A stretch of 6,320 bases of DNA from contig JAIRLL010000002.1 in assembly GCA_031259505.1 (NCBI GenBank), positions 1 through 6,320 of the forward strand, read 5' to 3'. The position numbers were made by a program, and so were the translations under genes. Source of the DNA: Tannerella sp. Its GTDB lineage: Bacteria > Bacteroidota > Bacteroidia > Bacteroidales > Tannerellaceae. This document shows, one piece after another, positions 1 through 6,061 of the stretch (positions are counted from its first letter, which is position 1; every line of letters begins with the position of its first letter). The notes under the pieces were generated by a model that had not been told where the DNA came from, searched no databases, and worked only from the letters and a program-made list of their open reading frames with translations.

Positions 1-82
1 GTTCGGCGCTGCGGTTAAACAGTCCCAAAAAGCCTTCGCGGTTGTCGAAGACTTTCATTTTGTTGATTCTTACGTAAAACAT
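1..82 (-). CDS. 5' end of an unrecognised gene, cut by the window edge
   Basis: An open frame starts at an ATG at 82 (MFYVRINKMKVF...) or at an in-frame ATG at 58 (MKVFDNREGFLGLF...), and runs off the left edge with no stop. An in-frame TGA at 89-91 sets the upstream limit. Only 27 residues are visible (19 from the second start). They look like a soluble protein start with mixed charged and hydrophobic residues and no signal peptide. I do not recognise the family. Codon choice (GTC, TTC, GAC, CGC) matches the neighbouring real genes, which favours a true coding start. Neither ATG has a clear Shine-Dalgarno sequence. The gene lies about 410 bp beyond the glycosidase operon, separated from it by a repeat element, so it is probably a separate transcription unit. 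Confidence 0.5.
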   Translation of the reverse strand, partial: MFYVRINKMKVFDNREGFLGLFNRSAE

Positions 83-182
83 TCGTGTTCATTTTAAAAA
101 CTGTTCATTTGGACAACTTGTCACTGTCCGTTCAGACAAGGCGCCCTTTAGGAATGGAGAATTAATAAAGTGTAACATGTTA

Positions 183-215
183 CTGGATTGCCACGTCGCT
201 ACGCTACCAATGACG
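183..215 (+). repeat. Left terminal inverted repeat of the MITE-like element
   Basis: This 33-bp arm begins CTGGATTGC and ends CAATGACG. Its middle contains two overlapping GTAGCG-type units on the complementary strand. It pairs with the arm at 392-425 at both ends but not in the middle, so the two arms have diverged or belong to different sub-variants of the same repeat family. Confidence 0.6.
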
Positions 216-348
216 GAATTCGACGATAACGTTGATAAACAGTGAGTTTTCCTCATTTCGGGAAATTGCTGATGATACTCCCCTGTTTGGGTGATTGCCA
301 ATGATGCTCCCGTCATTTCCCCCTTGTTTATTTGAAAAATATAGGGTC

Positions 349-402
349 TCGCAATGACGTCGGACGCCATTGTTGACGGCAATGGCATCCCCGTCATTGC
401 GA
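349..402. repeat. Nested hairpin inside the MITE-like element, possible terminator
   Basis: An 11-bp perfect outer stem (TCGCAATGACG at 349-359 against CGTCATTGCGA at 392-402) encloses a 7-bp perfect inner stem (GCCATTG 366-372 against CAATGGC 380-386) with a 7-nt loop. The two stems are separated by 6-nt and 5-nt internal loops. In the operon's direction of transcription the hairpin is followed by GACCC and then TATATTTTTC at about 346-335. No better terminator is visible downstream of the GH99-like gene, so this hairpin may end or process the operon transcript. That role is inferred; the pairing is read directly. Confidence 0.5.
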
Positions 403-425
403 ACCCGAAGGGTGAAGCAATCCAG
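392..425 (+). repeat. Right terminal inverted repeat of the MITE-like element
   Basis: This 34-bp arm begins CGTCATTGCGA and ends GCAATCCAG. Its middle holds a small hairpin, ACCC-GAA-GGGT, at 403-413. The first 11 bases also pair with 349-359, so this arm can fold either with the distant left arm or with the adjacent copy. Confidence 0.6.
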
Positions 426-491
426 TAGAATAATATCATAAAATTACACCGCGCGCAGTATAAACGTTGGCATAACAGCAGTAAGAGTCAT

Positions 492-1718
492 TCAATCATC
501 CGACAGCGTCTTCATATATCCGTCGTATCTCCCGTCCACCACGACATCTTTCACCGCTTCCAGATAGCCGAATCCGTTCAGCATGTCGGGCAGCAGGTAG
601 CCGCCTTCCACCCATTCGTTCCATGAATTGACGAAAATCAGTTTCGGCTGTTCCGGATGGCGGTCGGCGTATGCTTTCGCTTTCTGCAGCAGCATGGCGA
701 AAGCGGCCGGCGTATTGTGGTAGCGTACGATTTGGTCGCCGCTTTTGTCCGGGAAGCGCGGCGTATCGTCCCAGCCAATGGATACGCAGGGGAATACGGG
801 AACGTTCAGGGCGGAATCCAGCCGTTCGAGTATGCGGAAGGCGTTGGCGCCGTAAACCAGATAGTCTTCGTCGAAGCCGCCCATGTTGTACATGGCTACG
901 CTGCCGTATCCCATCGAGTCGAGCCTTGCGGAAAACCGCGCCGCCTCTTCTTCCGACATCATCGAACCCCACGGCTGCTCCCACTGGATATGCAGACCGG
1001 GAAATCCCGCCTTTTTCACTTCATCCCTGAAATAGTCGAGCGCACGGCAAGTCTCGTCCATGCTTCCGAAACTTTCCAGCAGTTTGCCGGTGTCGAAGAT
1101 GGCAAATACCGGTTTGCCGTCGATTTTGAAATAATTGGGCTGCCGGAAATAGCGGTCGACGACCCGTTCGACGAGGACTTTGTAGCTTTTCCAGTCCACG
1201 CGGGCGTCCCACAGCATCGACGTTTCGTCGCCGTAGAGGTGCACGTTGAAGAAACTCCGGTAGACGTCGTGGTTCGCCCACATGAGATAAAACTGCATTT
1301 TGTCGCTGTTTCGGGCTTTCAGGAAACCGTTGTTGAGGGCGTTTTCCAGAAACGGGGCTTCGTTATACCAGTACCAGTCGTAGATAAAGACATTGACGCC
1401 GTGTTCGGCAGCGGCGTCGATCCATTTTTCCACCACCCGCGGGTCGTCGTCCATTTCGTAGCCCCACAATGGCCGTTTCGGCTGATAATGTCCTTCGAAC
1501 CGTTTGTTTCCCTTCCGGATAACCTCCCATTCGCCTGTTCCCTCAGGCCATATCAGGGTACGGCTCAACTCTTCATCGTGACACGAAGGCCAGACATACG
1601 CTGCCACATAATACGCTGCCGCCTGCCGCGGCGATTCCCGCACACAGGCAGGCAGCAGTAACATGCAGATACTTGCCGGAATAATAACACTTCTCTTTGG
1701 CCAGCCCCTTACTTTCAT
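492..1718 (-). CDS. GH99-like / WbsX-domain lipoprotein, probable glycan hydrolase
   Basis: A 408-residue predicted lipoprotein. The N-terminus has a basic stretch (MKVRGWPKR), a hydrophobic core and a lipobox LLPAC with Cys25; the acylated protein probably sits in the periplasm or outer membrane. The rest resembles the glycosyltransferase-WbsX / GH99-like domain: YYVAAYVWPS near residue 36, GEWEVI at 62-67, FEGHYQP at 74-80, WGYEMDDDP at 85-93, FIYDWYWY at 111-118, and the signature NSWNEWVEGGYLLPD at 364-378. Glu368 and Glu371 in that signature are candidate catalytic residues by analogy only. Relatives are common in Bacteroidota glycan loci, and I know of no established reaction for this subgroup. 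The secretion signal and the neighbours favour a hydrolase over a transferase. The frame is open up to 1919, but the start at 1718 is chosen because it gives the signal peptide and an ATGA overlap with the GH88 stop. Confidence 0.85.
   Translation of the reverse strand: MKVRGWPKRSVIIPASICMLLLPACVRESPRQAAAYYVAAYVWPSCHDEELSRTLIWPEGTGEWEVIRKGNKRFEGHYQPKRPLWGYEMDDDPRVVEKWIDAAAEHGVNVFIYDWYWYNEAPFLENALNNGFLKARNSDKMQFYLMWANHDVYRSFFNVHLYGDETSMLWDARVDWKSYKVLVERVVDRYFRQPNYFKIDGKPVFAIFDTGKLLESFGSMDETCRALDYFRDEVKKAGFPGLHIQWEQPWGSMMSEEEAARFSARLDSMGYGSVAMYNMGGFDEDYLVYGANAFRILERLDSALNVPVFPCVSIGWDDTPRFPDKSGDQIVRYHNTPAAFAMLLQKAKAYADRHPEQPKLIFVNSWNEWVEGGYLLPDMLNGFGYLEAVKDVVVDGRYDGYMKTLSDD
1715..1718 (-). promoter_or_regulatory. 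ATGA stop/start overlap coupling GH88 and the GH99-like gene
   Basis: The minus strand reads ATGA here. The ATG (1718-1716) starts the GH99-like gene and the TGA (1717-1715) ends the GH88 gene. This arrangement normally means translation re-initiation by the same ribosome, so the two lipoproteins are probably made in a fixed ratio. Confidence 0.75.
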
Positions 1719-2905
1719 TTGCCCTCTGCAAGAGATTTGTAGCGCAACAGCGCCTCGATGTAATAGTAATCGGCATAGGTGAGCGGCACATCCACTTCCG
1801 AGTTGTGAGGCATGCTGCCGACGGAATGTTTCAGCAGAAAATTTCCGTTGGCGCCCTTTTCCGCAAAGTATTCGGGCGAGGATAGCGTGCGAATCTGCGT
1901 TTCGGCCGTTTCCAGACATGTTTTGGCGAGAGATTTGTCCACATAGCTGCTCAGTTCGATAAGCGCCGAGGCGATGATGGCTCCCGCCGAGGCGTCGCGC
2001 AGGGCGTCGGGGATGTCCGGCGCGTTGAAGTCCCAGTAGGGAATCCCGTCTGCCGGCAGGTTGGGATGATTCAGGATGAAACGGGCAATGCGTTCGGCCT
2101 GCTCCAGGTATTTCACGTCCTGCGTCTCGCGATACATCATCGTGAAGCCGTACAGTCCCCAGGCCTGTCCGCGTCCCCAGGCCGATTCGTCGCTGAAGCC
2201 CTGGTGGGTGTTTTTCCTTTCCACCTGTCCGGTGACGGTGTCATACGAAACGACGTGCCAGGAACTGCCGTCGGGACGGAAATGGTTTGCAATGGTGACG
2301 TCGGCATGAGACAGGCAGATGTCCCGGTAGCGCGAATCGCCCGATTCCCGCGCCGCCCAGAACAGGAATTCCAGATTCATCATGTTGTCGATAATCACAG
2401 GGAACTGCCATTTCTCGCTGGTATTCCACGACTGGATGCACCCGATGACCGGATTGAAGCGGCTTGCCAGCGATTCGGTGCCCGTCAGCAGGACGCCGGA
2501 ATAAGCCGTATCGCCCGTCAGACGGTAGCCGTTGCCGTAGCTGCAGTAGAGCATAAATCCCAGGTCGTGGGTACCGCGGTTGTACTTTTCCTTTTCCAGA
2601 CGCGCCGTATAGTTCTTGGCATATTCCAGTAAAGCAGGACTTCCGCTGTACTGGTAAAGATACCAGAGCGAGCCGGGCACAAATCCGCTCACCCATCCGC
2701 CGGACGATGTGGTCAGCAGTTTTCCGTCGGCATCGATTGTCCTGGGTAGTTTGTCGGGCTGATCGGCCAGCGAGGCCGCCATCAGTTCATACTGCCCTAC
2801 CGCTCTGTCCAGCCGGTCGACGATCAGGGCTTCCATGGGTTCCTGCTTTGGCCGGCAGGAGACTGCTGCGGCTGCAAGAAGAAGTAGTAGTAATAATTTG
2901 TTCAT
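1715..2905 (-). CDS. GH88 unsaturated glucuronyl hydrolase, lipoprotein
   Basis: A 396-residue protein of the GH88 family. These enzymes hydrate the double bond of 4,5-unsaturated uronic acids at the non-reducing end of lyase-generated oligosaccharides, releasing the uronate. The two family aspartates are recognisable: Asp114 in THDLGF (equivalent to Asp88 of Bacillus GL1 UGL) and Asp173 in IIDNMMNLEFLFWA (equivalent to Asp149), with similar spacing. Other family blocks are SSWHVVSYD near 214, the conserved GFSDESAWGRGQAWGLYGF at 236-254, YWDFNAP at 290-296 and RDASAGAIIASALIEL at 303-318. The N-terminus is MNK, a leucine/alanine run, then AVSC, giving a lipidated Cys17. The frame continues 13 codons further upstream, but the start at 2905 puts the signal peptide at the very N-terminus. 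GH88 rather than GH105 is my assignment from motif style. Its presence implies a polysaccharide lyase elsewhere in the locus; uronate type (GlcA or GalA) cannot be read. Confidence 0.9.
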   Translation of the reverse strand: MNKLLLLLLLAAAAVSCRPKQEPMEALIVDRLDRAVGQYELMAASLADQPDKLPRTIDADGKLLTTSSGGWVSGFVPGSLWYLYQYSGSPALLEYAKNYTARLEKEKYNRGTHDLGFMLYCSYGNGYRLTGDTAYSGVLLTGTESLASRFNPVIGCIQSWNTSEKWQFPVIIDNMMNLEFLFWAARESGDSRYRDICLSHADVTIANHFRPDGSSWHVVSYDTVTGQVERKNTHQGFSDESAWGRGQAWGLYGFTMMYRETQDVKYLEQAERIARFILNHPNLPADGIPYWDFNAPDIPDALRDASAGAIIASALIELSSYVDKSLAKTCLETAETQIRTLSSPEYFAEKGANGNFLLKHSVGSMPHNSEVDVPLTYADYYYIEALLRYKSLAEGK

Positions 2906-2995
2906 CGTTTTAGAATTAAATTTGTTATTCGATATTAAAAACAACGTTTTTTCTGCCGATATATTGCATACAAAGCAAACGAAGAAGAATGACAG

Positions 2996-3310
2996 TTATT
3001 CCAGGTGAAACACTTCTTCGAGATACACGGTCACGGGCGAATTGTCGGGGTTGACCTCCATGATGTCGCTTATATAGTCCCACCATTTTTGCTGAATCGC
3101 CACATTGCCGAGTTCCTGCGACGATACTTCGCCGCCCTGTTTCTGCACGCCGAAGAGCGTGCCGGTTTCTTCGTCCAGAAAGATGGAATAGTCGCCGATG
3201 CCCGACTGTTTGATAAGCGCCCTGATTTCGGGCCACACTTCGCTGTGTCGCCGGATGTATTCCTGCCGGCATCCCGGCTTCAGTTTCATTTTAAATGCTA
3301 TTCGTTTCAT
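2996..3310 (-). CDS. rhaM: L-rhamnose mutarotase
   Basis: A 104-residue protein, the same length as E. coli RhaM and aligning without gaps from memory of that sequence. RhaM interconverts the alpha and beta anomers of L-rhamnopyranose. The known active-site positions are all kept: Tyr18, His22 (in RRHSEVWPE), Tyr41 (GDYSIFLD) and the Trp76-Trp77 pair (QKWWDYISDIM). The family block NPDNSPV at 87-93 and the ending LEEVFHLE are also present. There is no signal peptide, so it acts in the cytoplasm, unlike the secreted enzymes on either side. It is 89 nt after GH106 and 90 nt before GH88. Its position directly after a rhamnosidase suggests handling of the rhamnose released by that enzyme after import. 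No Shine-Dalgarno is visible; the upstream sequence is A/T-rich as is usual in Bacteroidota. Confidence 0.93.
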   Translation of the reverse strand: MKRIAFKMKLKPGCRQEYIRRHSEVWPEIRALIKQSGIGDYSIFLDEETGTLFGVQKQGGEVSSQELGNVAIQQKWWDYISDIMEVNPDNSPVTVYLEEVFHLE

Positions 3311-3383
3311 AATATTACAGTTTAAATTGTGTTATTTTTAAATGCCGTTTAATTGGATAACTAAAATGTTTACTTCAACATCT

Positions 3384-3411
3384 CACTAACCACTAATCAC
3401 TAATCACTACC
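3384..3411. repeat. Heptanucleotide tandem repeat across the GH106 stop codon
   Basis: Four 7-bp units stand in tandem on the plus strand: CACTAAC, CACTAAT, CACTAAT, CACTACC (3384-3390, 3391-3397, 3398-3404, 3405-3411). The array overlaps the last codons and the TAG stop (3402-3400) of the GH106 gene. On the coding strand it reads as repeats of ATTAGTG. Because the unit length is not a multiple of three, a few units place TAG or TGA in every frame. Confidence 0.8.
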
Positions 3412-5973
3412 ATCCACCGCCAGTTCCTCGATCGCGACCGTTCCCGTCAGTCCCGAAGGCAGCGGATCCCAGGCGTCGAAGCGCGTATTGCGGTAGTTGA
3501 TGTCCACGAAGTTTATCTCGTGAAATATGCGCCATTCCACGCCGCGGCGGTCGTAATCGGCGATGCGGTTGGCAGGCAGGTTGGTGACGGCTACTTCGAG
3601 CGTGTTTTTGCCGTCACGGAGCAGGTTGCCGATGTTCATTTCGAAGGGAACGGCAAAGAGCGTGCCGGCGTTTTTCCCGTTCACGCTCACGACGGCGCTT
3701 TCGCGGACGTCGCCCAGATGGAGGCGGTATTCGCGGCCGGTTTCCTTCGCAAAGTCGAATGTCGTGGCGTACAGCGCTGTTCCCATGTTCCGCTTCAGCG
3801 TATCGTTGTCCAGTTCCGTCCACGAGACGGGCGCCGGGAGGCTGAAGGATTCGTGCACCGCCGGTTCGCTGTCGATGAAATGCATCGTCCAGCCCGTGTC
3901 CAGCGTCGTGCGTTTGCCCGTCGGACGGTAATACGTCCATTCTTCCGCAGAAACATTTCCTGCGGTAAAGGTTTTGAGCAGCAGCGACTGTCCGGGCTGC
4001 AACTGCATGTATATTTCCGTGGCGCCGTTGCGGTTTCGCAGGCGAGCCTTTCCGGTTTTGCCGGTCAGGGGGTCGCAGAAGAGGGCGCTTTCGGCTTTCG
4101 TACCCAGCGTCACCCAACTGTCTATCCGGCAGTTTTTCAGCATGACCGCGAAATAGAGATGCCCGCCGTCGTGCCTGCGGCGAATCAGGTTCCCTCCGAA
4201 ATCGGCGACAAACGACTCGCGGTACGGATTGAAGGCGGCAGGCAGCAGCGAACCGCCCACAGCCGTATCCGTCAGCGCGACGGTCGGTTCGGCACGCAGG
4301 CGCGACATTGTCGCGGCAAACGCTTCGCGCCTTTCTTCGAGGCGAAACAGTCCCGGAACATCTGCGGGATACCGTCCGGCGAAGATAACCGTTGCGCCCT
4401 GCCGCGCCAGGCGGTCAATCTGTTCGAGCGTTTCGAGCGGCAGTCGTTTGACGGAAGGCAGAATGAGCGCCCTGTAGCGCGCGCCGCCTCCAGTTACGAG
4501 AAGGCCGTTTTCGACGCTGCATTCGGCCAGCAGCCGGTCGGAGATGTAATCGGCATCATAGCCGCAGGCCATGATACGGTCTGCCGCGCCGCAAAATTCC
4601 GGCAAACGCCTGCGCATGTCGTGAATGGAGAAGGAGAGGTAGAAGTCGCCCCGCTGCTCGTGCCATATATCGTAGATGGGGAGGTAGAGCAGGAAGTCGC
4701 CGTCGGACGCGCCGCTCTGCAGAAAGGCCTGCACGCGGGCGATGTAGTCGAAAAATGCCGGAGCGTCGCGCCAGATGGTGTTGGTGGGCGACATGTCGAC
4801 GGAGGCATAGAATTTCCATCCCGGCCAGGGAGCATCGTGCGGCGAGTAGGCGGAGCCGTGGAAGAAGACGCGATTCACTCCGGAAGCGAACATGAGGTCA
4901 AGTTCGGGCTTGCACTGCGAGAGCGATGTGCGGAAATGTTCGGTCAGCCAGGTGAACGTCTCGGCCGAAGTATATTTCTTGCCGGCGACGTGCGCAGCCG
5001 ACGAAGCATATTTGAGCACGCTCGGATCGCTGTCGTTCGTCCGGCGGATGGAATCGCGTCGCAGTCCGGGGATGTCGAAATCCGTGATGCCGAACGATTC
5101 ACATTCGGGGATGTCGACCATGGCATAAAGGTCGAGCAGATTGGCAGGCGAGCCGTGCGCCTGGTTGCGCACCGTCGCGCCGTGGCCGTGCGCCCAGTCG
5201 ATCCATACCTGCGTGAAGTTGTCGCGCAGCATGTCGGCGACGGTTTCACGATAGTCTGCGATGACGCGCGCCGAGGTGTCCGTCGCGCCGTCGGCCGTCA
5301 GTTCGGCGAAGTGATCCTGAATGCGATATCCCCGTCGCCGTTCAAACTCGTCGGGCAGCGAGGCTGTCCAGTCGGCGCCGTACACTTCGTAGGAATCGTT
5401 GAAAAAGCCGTGTGGGAAGGCGACGCCGTTATCGGCAAAGGCGCGATCGAATCTTTCCAGATAGCGTCGCACCGCCCCGCGGTCAAAGTGGTCGACGACG
5501 AATCCTTCACCGCCGGGCGCCGCCCGCTTGACGCGCTGCCCCGTCCGTCCGACTTCCGGCCGTCCGTCCACGAAAACAAGTCGCGAGGCCGCGTCGTCGA
5601 CGCCGGTTTCCGGGCTGCCGAAAGGCCAGCCGGTGCCGCTGTTCATGTCCACGCCCATTCCCAGCCGTTCGGCTTCGGACTCCGTAAAGGCGAGCATGCG
5701 CATCCATCGCGGCGAGAGATAGTCGATATAGCGGTCTTCCTGCCCCTTGACACCGTAGATGGGCGTAATCTCCACGCCGCCGATGCCCGCGCGGCTCATC
5801 GCTTCAAGGCTGCGGGTGATGCCGGCCGAATCGACCGCGCTGCCCATCCACCACCAGCGCGTCCACGGTCGGGATTCGCGGGTTATTTCAGGGAAAAATT
5901 CCGTACCGGATACATTCTTTGTGCATCCCCAGAACAGCGGGAGCATGAGAACTGTAAATAATAGATGTTTCAT
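3400..5973 (-). CDS. GH106-type alpha-L-rhamnosidase, lipoprotein
   Basis: An 857-residue protein of the GH106 family, which hydrolyses terminal alpha-L-rhamnose with inversion. The signal peptide ends in LFWGC (lipid Cys17). The N-terminal catalytic region opens with the family hallmark RPWTRWWWMGSAVD at 35-48, then GIGGVEITPIYGVKG at 63-77 and MGVDMNSGTGWPFG at 106-119. Further blocks are FNDSYEVYGADW at 191-202, NQAHGSPANLLDLY at 270-283, SAETFTW at 336-342 and YSPHDAPWPGWKFYAS at 376-391. Glu196 and Glu338 are candidate catalytic or metal-binding acids. Residues about 735-855 (LHLGDVRESAVVSVNGK, then GKNTLEVAVTNLPANR) form a galactose-binding-like beta-sandwich. Characterised relatives such as BT_0986 are, as I recall, longer; this one is compact but complete at both ends. 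Residues after Cys17 are not acid-rich, so a periplasmic face is more likely than surface export. AGGA at 5979-5976 is only 2 nt from the ATG, a poor Shine-Dalgarno spacing. First gene of the visible operon. Confidence 0.92.
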   Translation of the reverse strand: MKHLLFTVLMLPLFWGCTKNVSGTEFFPEITRESRPWTRWWWMGSAVDSAGITRSLEAMSRAGIGGVEITPIYGVKGQEDRYIDYLSPRWMRMLAFTESEAERLGMGVDMNSGTGWPFGSPETGVDDAASRLVFVDGRPEVGRTGQRVKRAAPGGEGFVVDHFDRGAVRRYLERFDRAFADNGVAFPHGFFNDSYEVYGADWTASLPDEFERRRGYRIQDHFAELTADGATDTSARVIADYRETVADMLRDNFTQVWIDWAHGHGATVRNQAHGSPANLLDLYAMVDIPECESFGITDFDIPGLRRDSIRRTNDSDPSVLKYASSAAHVAGKKYTSAETFTWLTEHFRTSLSQCKPELDLMFASGVNRVFFHGSAYSPHDAPWPGWKFYASVDMSPTNTIWRDAPAFFDYIARVQAFLQSGASDGDFLLYLPIYDIWHEQRGDFYLSFSIHDMRRRLPEFCGAADRIMACGYDADYISDRLLAECSVENGLLVTGGGARYRALILPSVKRLPLETLEQIDRLARQGATVIFAGRYPADVPGLFRLEERREAFAATMSRLRAEPTVALTDTAVGGSLLPAAFNPYRESFVADFGGNLIRRRHDGGHLYFAVMLKNCRIDSWVTLGTKAESALFCDPLTGKTGKARLRNRNGATEIYMQLQPGQSLLLKTFTAGNVSAEEWTYYRPTGKRTTLDTGWTMHFIDSEPAVHESFSLPAPVSWTELDNDTLKRNMGTALYATTFDFAKETGREYRLHLGDVRESAVVSVNGKNAGTLFAVPFEMNIGNLLRDGKNTLEVAVTNLPANRIADYDRRGVEWRIFHEINFVDINYRNTRFDAWDPLPSGLTGTVAIEELAVDGSD

Positions 5974-6003
5974 ATTCCTGTTTTTTATAGTTTGTTTCCG
6001 TCT

Positions 6004-6048
6004 GTTTCCGCGCTGCTTTGCATCGCCTCCGTCCGGTTGCGCGGAAAC
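6004..6048 (-). promoter_or_regulatory. 5' leader stem-loop of the GH106 operon
   Basis: A perfect 10-bp inverted repeat pairs GTTTCCGCGC (6004-6013) with GCGCGGAAAC (6039-6048) around a 25-nt loop. If transcription starts just downstream of the -7 box at 6054-6061, this stem would form at the extreme 5' end of the mRNA, about 30 nt before the start codon. A second GTTTCCG at 5994-6000 directly repeats the 3' arm and could pair with 6042-6048 instead, giving a 7-bp alternative stem. Possible roles are mRNA stabilisation or regulation of translation. Pairing is read directly; function is inferred. Confidence 0.45.
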
Positions 6049-6053
6049 GGATG

Positions 6054-6061
6054 TAAAGGTA
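6054..6061 (-). promoter_or_regulatory. Candidate Bacteroidota -7 promoter box
   Basis: The minus strand reads TACCTTTA, one base from the Bacteroidota -7 consensus TAnnTTTG, about 81 bp upstream of the GH106 start. I see no TTTG box at the expected -33 spacing; the upstream sequence is simply AT-rich. The position would put the transcription start near 6047, at the edge of the leader stem-loop. Confidence 0.4.

Larger units (their letters stand above)
183..425. mobile_element. MITE-like non-coding element with terminal inverted repeats and TA flanks
   Basis: The ends are inverted copies: CTGGATTGC at 183-191 against GCAATCCAG at 417-425. The wider arms, 183-215 and 392-425, also match at their inner ends (CAATGACG against CGTCATTG) but differ between. 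A TA dinucleotide sits directly outside each end (181-182 and 426-427), making the outer match 11 bp. TA duplication is the hallmark of IS630/Tc1/mariner-type transposition, so a non-autonomous element of 243 bp mobilised in trans is the simplest reading. The element encodes no plausible protein. Its CGTCATTGCGA...GCAATCCAG end matches the style of palindromic intergenic repeats that I recall as dispersed in many bacterial genomes. It could therefore instead be a pair of REP-like units in inverted orientation (BIME-like). Confidence 0.6.
83..491. other. Intergenic region with a MITE-like insertion
   Basis: No convincing gene lies between the stop of the GH99-like gene and the next start. The central part, 183-425, is the repeat element described separately. 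The side nearest the left gene (83-182) is AT-rich. It contains a perfect 10-bp palindrome TAACATGTTA at 173-182 and a cluster of TTGTC/GACAA half-sites: GACAA 112-116, TTGTC 118-122 and GACAA 135-139. These could be operator-like sites for the left gene, but this is only a possibility. The side nearest the operon (428-491) is unstructured apart from a short GCGCGC run, and I see no classical terminator there. Confidence 0.6.

Noticed and set aside
265..311. Two imperfect 18-bp direct repeats with a 29-bp period (265-282 and 294-311) as a possible CRISPR or tandem array
   Set aside because: There are only two copies with three mismatches and they sit inside the MITE-like element. There is no spacer-repeat pattern.
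89..439. A 116-codon minus-strand open frame
   Set aside because: It is a translation of the repeat element and its flanks: its first residues come from the inverted repeat arm. Codon use is unlike the real genes and there is no family resemblance.
657..1661. A 334-codon open frame on the plus strand
   Set aside because: It is antisense to the GH99-like gene and has no recognisable motifs or start signals.
492..1718. Annotation of this gene as an O-antigen glycosyltransferase (WbsX)
   Set aside because: The protein has a lipoprotein signal and sits in a glycan-degrading operon, so a cytoplasmic transferase role is unlikely.
1719..1919. A 67-codon upstream extension of the GH99-like gene
   Set aside because: It lies entirely inside the GH88 coding sequence and would bury the lipoprotein signal. 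The ATGA overlap gives a better start at 1718.
2937..2951. A small AAAAAC-AAC-GTTTTT hairpin between rhaM and the GH88 gene
   Set aside because: The stem is only 6 bp and almost all A-T, as expected by chance in an AT-rich gap. It is not a credible terminator within an operon.
3520..5961. A very long open frame (about 813 codons) on the plus strand
   Set aside because: It lies antisense to the GH106 gene in a GC-rich region where the antisense frame is rarely interrupted. Its translation shows no family motifs and the opposite strand carries a clear enzyme with a signal peptide.
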